DNA of 7,734 bases from DATKBT01 sp035546295 (lineage in GTDB: Bacteria > Acidobacteriota > Thermoanaerobaculia > Multivoradales > Multivoraceae): the NCBI GenBank assembly GCA_035546295.1, contig DATKBT010000065.1, positions 1 through 7,734 on the forward strand, written 5' to 3'. Every line of letters starts with the position of its first letter. The stretch's first letter is position 1. The position numbers and the translations under genes are program-made. This document shows positions 4,721 to 7,734 of this stretch, one piece after another. The notes beneath the pieces were generated by a model. The model did not search any database and had not been told where the DNA came from. It saw only the letters and a program-made list of their open reading frames with translations.

Positions 4721-6010
4721 ATGTCGACAGGATCAGCATCTCCCGCTTGGGAGTGGCAGGAAGGCGCCGCCGAGTCCTTCGCCGACCTCGGTCTCGCCCC
4801 GGACATCATCGAACGCCTCGAAGAGATCGGCTGGGAGCGGCCGACGCCCATCCAAACCGAGGTGATCCCTCACGCGCTGGGCGAGCGCGACATCGTCGGG
4901 CTCGCCGAAACCGGTTCGGGCAAGACCGCCGCCTTCGTGCTGCCGCTGGTCCAGCGGCTGCGCGGCGGCGTCGGTGCACGCGCCGTCATCCTCTCTCCGA
5001 CCCGCGAGATCGCGCTCCAGACCGAGGCCTTCCTGCGCCTCTTTCGCACTCGCTATCGTCGCTCGGGTGCCGATCGCAGCCGGGAACGGCTCGCCGGGCT
5101 CGAATCGGTGTGTCTGATCGGCGGGGTGCGCATCGGTCCCCAGATCGCGAAGCTGCGAACCAACCCCGACGTGGTGGTGGCGACCCCCGGGCGCCTGCTC
5201 GACCACGTCGAGCGGCGCACCCTCTCGCTCGACGACGTCGAGGAGCTGGTGATCGACGAAGCCGACCACATGCTCGACCTCGGCTTCCTGCCGCAGATCC
5301 AGCGCATCCTGGCCCGGCTCCCCGCCGACCGCAGGACGACGATGTTCTCGGCGACCATGCCGGAGGCCATCGAGCGCCTCGCCCGGCGGTTCCTCCACGA
5401 GCCGGTGCGCGTGGACATCACGCCGGTGGGCAAGACCGCACACGGCATCGAGCACCGCCTCTACCTGGTCGAGCCCGACGACAAGAAGCGCTGCATCCTG
5501 CAGCTCCTGAGAGAGGAGCACGGCTCGACGCTGGTGTTCATCCGCCGCAAGGTCGATGCCGAGTGGCTCAGCCGCGTGCTCGAGAAGGAAGGGCACCTCG
5601 TCGAGCGCATCCACTCCGACCGCTCCCAGGCGCACCGGGTCGACGCGCTCGAGGGCTTTCGCAGGGGGCAGCACCGGATCCTGGTCGCCACCGACATCGC
5701 TGCACGCGGCATCGACGTGCCCGGCATCGAGCACATCGTCAACTTCGACGTGCCCGAGACCGTCGAGGACTACGTCCACCGCGCCGGCCGGACCGCCCGT
5801 GGCGAGGCGGTCGGCACCGTCTCGTCGATCGCGAGCTGGCTCGACAAGCCGATCATCCGTGAGATCGAGCGGGCGATCGGCCAGGACCTCCCGCGCTGCC
5901 GGGTGGAAGGGGTCGAGCCCTGGGTCGAGCGCAACCGGCGCAGCGAGAACCGATCGCCGCTCAGTCGCAACGTGCCCCTGCTTCGCGGCGGCCGCCGGCG
6001 CCTGATCTGA
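4721..6010 (+). CDS. DEAD-box ATP-dependent RNA helicase (RhlE/DeaD-like core)
   Basis: The protein has 429 residues, a compact helicase with almost no C-terminal extension. All motifs are present in order: Q motif around Phe20 with RPTPIQ (40-45), motif I AETGSGKT (62-69), Ia PTRE (93-96), GG (134-135), Ib TPGR (155-158), II DEAD (179-182), III SAT (210-212), IV LVFIRRK (271-277), V ATDIAARGID (323-332), VI HRAGRTAR (353-360). It should unwind short RNA duplexes using ATP, acting in ribosome assembly, RNA decay or cold adaptation. The segment between Ia and GG (about 97-133) is roughly a dozen residues longer and Arg-rich (RYRRSGADRSRERLAG) compared with RhlE as I recall it. The tail ends basic (LRGGRRRLI). 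The ATG at 4721 was chosen because the Q motif follows and upstream translation is low complexity; its SD (AAGAG) is weak. It appears monocistronic. Confidence 0.96.
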   Translation: MSTGSASPAWEWQEGAAESFADLGLAPDIIERLEEIGWERPTPIQTEVIPHALGERDIVGLAETGSGKTAAFVLPLVQRLRGGVGARAVILSPTREIALQTEAFLRLFRTRYRRSGADRSRERLAGLESVCLIGGVRIGPQIAKLRTNPDVVVATPGRLLDHVERRTLSLDDVEELVIDEADHMLDLGFLPQIQRILARLPADRRTTMFSATMPEAIERLARRFLHEPVRVDITPVGKTAHGIEHRLYLVEPDDKKRCILQLLREEHGSTLVFIRRKVDAEWLSRVLEKEGHLVERIHSDRSQAHRVDALEGFRRGQHRILVATDIAARGIDVPGIEHIVNFDVPETVEDYVHRAGRTARGEAVGTVSSIASWLDKPIIREIERAIGQDLPRCRVEGVEPWVERNRRSENRSPLSRNVPLLRGGRRRLI

Positions 6011-6032
6011 CTCGACGGCGGCCGGCGGCGAA

Positions 6033-6054
6033 CGCTGACTCGCGGGAGTCGGCG
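6033..6054 (+). terminator. Possible helicase terminator hairpin (no T-run)
   Basis: CGCTGACTC (6033-6041) pairs with GAGTCGGCG (6046-6054) around the loop GCGG, 22 bases after the helicase stop. Stem length, loop and position fit a terminator, but no T-rich tail follows. Confidence 0.4.
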
Positions 6055-6157
6055 ACGGGCGGGCTCGCGTCAGCGGATCGAGCCGCGTAGGCCGGGCGGC
6101 CTCCCCGGCGTCAGCTCGGGCCACGGCGGACGCCTTCTCCGGATCGCGCCAGGAGCT

Positions 6158-6222
6158 GCGGCCTCGGCGTCTCGACGCGTGCAGCGCGCCGTCGCTTCAC
6201 GGGGGCGTGGCGCCGAGGCCGC
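6158..6222. repeat. 12-bp inverted repeat near the end of the right-hand gene
   Basis: GCGGCCTCGGCG (6158-6169) and CGCCGAGGCCGC (6211-6222) are exact reverse complements separated by 41 bases. The inner end lies 13 bases beyond the minus-strand stop at 6235. In either transcript it would form a long-loop GC-rich stem, possibly a 3'-end stabiliser or bidirectional terminator for the convergent genes. Confidence 0.55.
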
Positions 6223-6234
6223 GCCGCGGCCGCG

Positions 6235-7734
6235 TCAACGCCGCCAACGGCCTCGGCGCAGCTCGACCGGGCTCTCCGGCCCCGCGAAGCGCGTGACGTT
6301 GCCGAGCCGATCGCGCGCCTCGGCCCAGAACAGGATCGGCTTGTTGTCGTGGAAGCTCGGCGAGAGCTCGACGCGGTAGCGATCGTCGCCGACCTTCTCG
6401 ACCGCGATCTCGTCGTAGGCGCTCTCGTTGTTGCGGCGGGCGCGCACCGACAGCTCCAGCACCTCGTAGTCGTCGGTCACCTGGAACTGGAGGAGGATCG
6501 GCTGATTGCGCCGATACTCCGGGTCCTCCTCGACGAGCTGGATCAGGGGCGGCTGCCGATCGGCATCGCGGAGCTGCTGGCGCAGCGACTCCTCGAGCCG
6601 AGCGAGACGGTCGCGGTACTCGGCCGGAACCTGAACGCCCGCGATCATCTCGAGGCCTTCGTGCGGACGATCCCGCCGACCCGTTTCAGCGATCGACTCC
6701 AGCAGCGACTCGTACCGCTCCTTCGACCGGATCCTCGACTCGATGGTCTGACGGCGACCCGCGCTTCCCGCCCGTCCCGGCCATAGTCGCTCGAGCACTC
6801 GAAGCCGCTGGTCGGCCTCCTCCATCCGGTCGGCCGTGATCAGCGCGTCGATCGACTCCTCGATGCCCTCGGCCGAGCGCGCTCTCAGATTGAGCGCCTC
6901 CGCGAGGCCGGGGTCGTCCTCCTCGAGTCGGGTCGCGCGCTCGAGCGCCTCGGCGAGCTGACCTTCGCGCAGCAACTGCTCGAGGCTGTTGGCCGTCGAC
7001 AGCACGGCGCGCGACCGGTCGAGCAGATCCCGCCCGGCCGTGGTGGCGGCGACCAACCGCTCCTCCTCGCCGTTCATGGCGCGCAGCGTGCCGTTGAGCC
7101 GGGAGAGGTCGTAACGCCTCACCCCCTCCGTGAGCTGCTCGGTCACCTCCTGGGCGCGCGCTCTCTGGAGCGTCTCGACCACCGAGTAGTAAGCCAGCGA
7201 GACGTCGGTCGGAAGCGCCCCCTCCTCCTCCAGATCGGTCAGCTCCTCGAGGGTGTCGCGAGCCTCCAGCAGCTCGCCGTCGGCGATCTGAAGCAGCGCC
7301 TGCTCGAGCTGCTCGGGGAGCGGAGCCGGAGGGGCCTGGTCAGGAAGCTCCCCGGCCAGCGACGACTCCTCGGGGAGCGTCTGTTCGACGGTGACGGTGC
7401 GGGCCGGAGCCTCGCGAAAGCGCAGCCACCAGATCAACGCCACCAGGCCTACGACCGCAATCACGAGCAGGAACGCGGCGGCCCCCAGCCAGACGAGCGC
7501 CGGCACGGGCTTGGCGCCCGAGGGCGGCGGCGAGGACCGCGTCGACGAGCCGTCGAGGGGTGAAGCGCCCGGCGCTGCGGGGGGAGGGGCCGGCGTTGCG
7601 GCGGGAGGGGCCGCGCGCGGCCGTCCCGCCGCCGGCTCGGCCGCTTTCGACGCCGGTGCCGGCGATCCCTTCGCGGCCGGTGTCGCCGCGAGCGAGTCGG
7701 CGGCCACGGAGAGCGCGGTCGCGGTCGCCGCCGG
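6235..7734 (-). CDS. Single-pass membrane protein: Pro/Ala linker, helical repeats, C-terminal beta-sandwich-like domain (N-terminus beyond window)
   Basis: The frame is open from the right edge to TGA 6237-6235, giving 499 visible residues. A GTG at 7707-7705 could be a start, but no ribosome binding site precedes it and the frame continues through the same Pro/Ala-rich sequence, so the true start is probably outside. Numbering from the edge: 1-77 is Pro/Ala/Ser low complexity; 79-104 is one membrane helix (LVWLGAAAFLLVIAVVGLVALIWW); 130-390 is acidic and helical with TPR-like segments such as GQLAEALERATRLEEDDPGLAEAL; 395-490 looks like an Ig/FN3-type sandwich (ILLQFQVTDDYEV, ILFWAEARDRLGNVTRF). 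The last domain suggests an extracytoplasmic C-terminus, although RFR just after the helix is against the positive-inside rule. The plan resembles the rear half of membrane-tethered signalling proteins such as some Ser/Thr kinases. No kinase or other N-terminal domain is visible, so function stays open. Confidence 0.85.
   Translation of the reverse strand, partial: PAATATALSVAADSLAATPAAKGSPAPASKAAEPAAGRPRAAPPAATPAPPPAAPGASPLDGSSTRSSPPPSGAKPVPALVWLGAAAFLLVIAVVGLVALIWWLRFREAPARTVTVEQTLPEESSLAGELPDQAPPAPLPEQLEQALLQIADGELLEARDTLEELTDLEEEGALPTDVSLAYYSVVETLQRARAQEVTEQLTEGVRRYDLSRLNGTLRAMNGEEERLVAATTAGRDLLDRSRAVLSTANSLEQLLREGQLAEALERATRLEEDDPGLAEALNLRARSAEGIEESIDALITADRMEEADQRLRVLERLWPGRAGSAGRRQTIESRIRSKERYESLLESIAETGRRDRPHEGLEMIAGVQVPAEYRDRLARLEESLRQQLRDADRQPPLIQLVEEDPEYRRNQPILLQFQVTDDYEVLELSVRARRNNESAYDEIAVEKVGDDRYRVELSPSFHDNKPILFWAEARDRLGNVTRFAGPESPVELRRGRWRR

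Larger units (their letters stand above)
6011..6234. other. Convergent intergenic region with hairpins
   Basis: The gap separates the 3' ends of the helicase and the right-hand membrane protein. It holds CGCTGACTC-gcgg-GAGTCGGCG (6033-6054, nine pairs including one G-U on the plus strand), GCCGGG-n7-CCCGGC (6091-6109), and a 12-bp inverted repeat with arms at 6158-6169 and 6211-6222. No hairpin has a T-run, so termination here may be factor-dependent or hairpin-only. I see no gene. Confidence 0.55.

Noticed and set aside
4733..6124. Minus-strand open frame opposite the helicase
   Set aside because: Asp/Ala/Arg-rich translation with no domain, antisense to a gene containing all DEAD-box motifs.
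7705..7707. GTG as the true start of the right-hand membrane protein
   Set aside because: There is no SD upstream and the same Pro/Ala-rich frame continues to the window edge, so the start is most likely outside.

Overview
The window is GC-rich with strongly GC-biased third codon positions, Ala/Arg/Pro-rich proteins, and GTG, TTG or CTG starts as well as ATG. It looks like chromosomal DNA of a high-GC Gram-negative bacterium, for example an acidobacterium, a myxobacterium or a relative. That assignment comes from composition and gene content only, because there is no rRNA or other phylogenetic marker here. I see no tRNA, rRNA, insertion sequence, prophage or CRISPR array.

Layout from left to right. 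(1) Positions 1-394, minus: a small protein running off the left edge, with a GYF_2-type domain, a four-cysteine zinc ribbon and a Pro/Ala tail. (2) Positions about 428-3059, minus: a membrane-organisation operon. It has a candidate promoter with an internal dyad, a structured leader, an NfeD/YuaF-type membrane protein, a 250-bp gap holding a 13-bp tandem repeat that runs into the ribosome binding site of the next gene, a flotillin (SPFH) protein, a possible 60-residue or shorter ORF, and an intrinsic terminator. (3) Positions 3288-4224, plus: a secreted alpha/beta hydrolase, preceded by a degenerate 18-bp tandem array and ended by a perfect 15-bp hairpin that includes its stop codon. (4) Positions 4225-4720: a gene-free, hairpin-rich stretch forming the upstream region and probable leader of the next gene. 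(5) Positions 4721-6010, plus: a complete DEAD-box RNA helicase. (6) Positions 6011-6234: a hairpin-rich gap between convergent genes. (7) Positions 6235-7734, minus: the C-terminal part of a large single-pass membrane protein with a Pro/Ala linker, a helical repeat region and a C-terminal beta-sandwich-like domain. Its N-terminus lies beyond the right edge.

The clearest functional unit is nfeD-flotillin, a conserved pairing in which the NfeD-class protein (membrane helices plus a soluble OB-fold) partners a flotillin that forms scaffolds at the membrane. The other genes are not obviously part of that pathway. The parts most worth checking are non-coding or very small: the 13-bp repeat fused to the flotillin ribosome binding site, the small ORF that overlaps the flotillin stop and ends inside a terminator, the dyad in the nfeD promoter, and the structured helicase leader.
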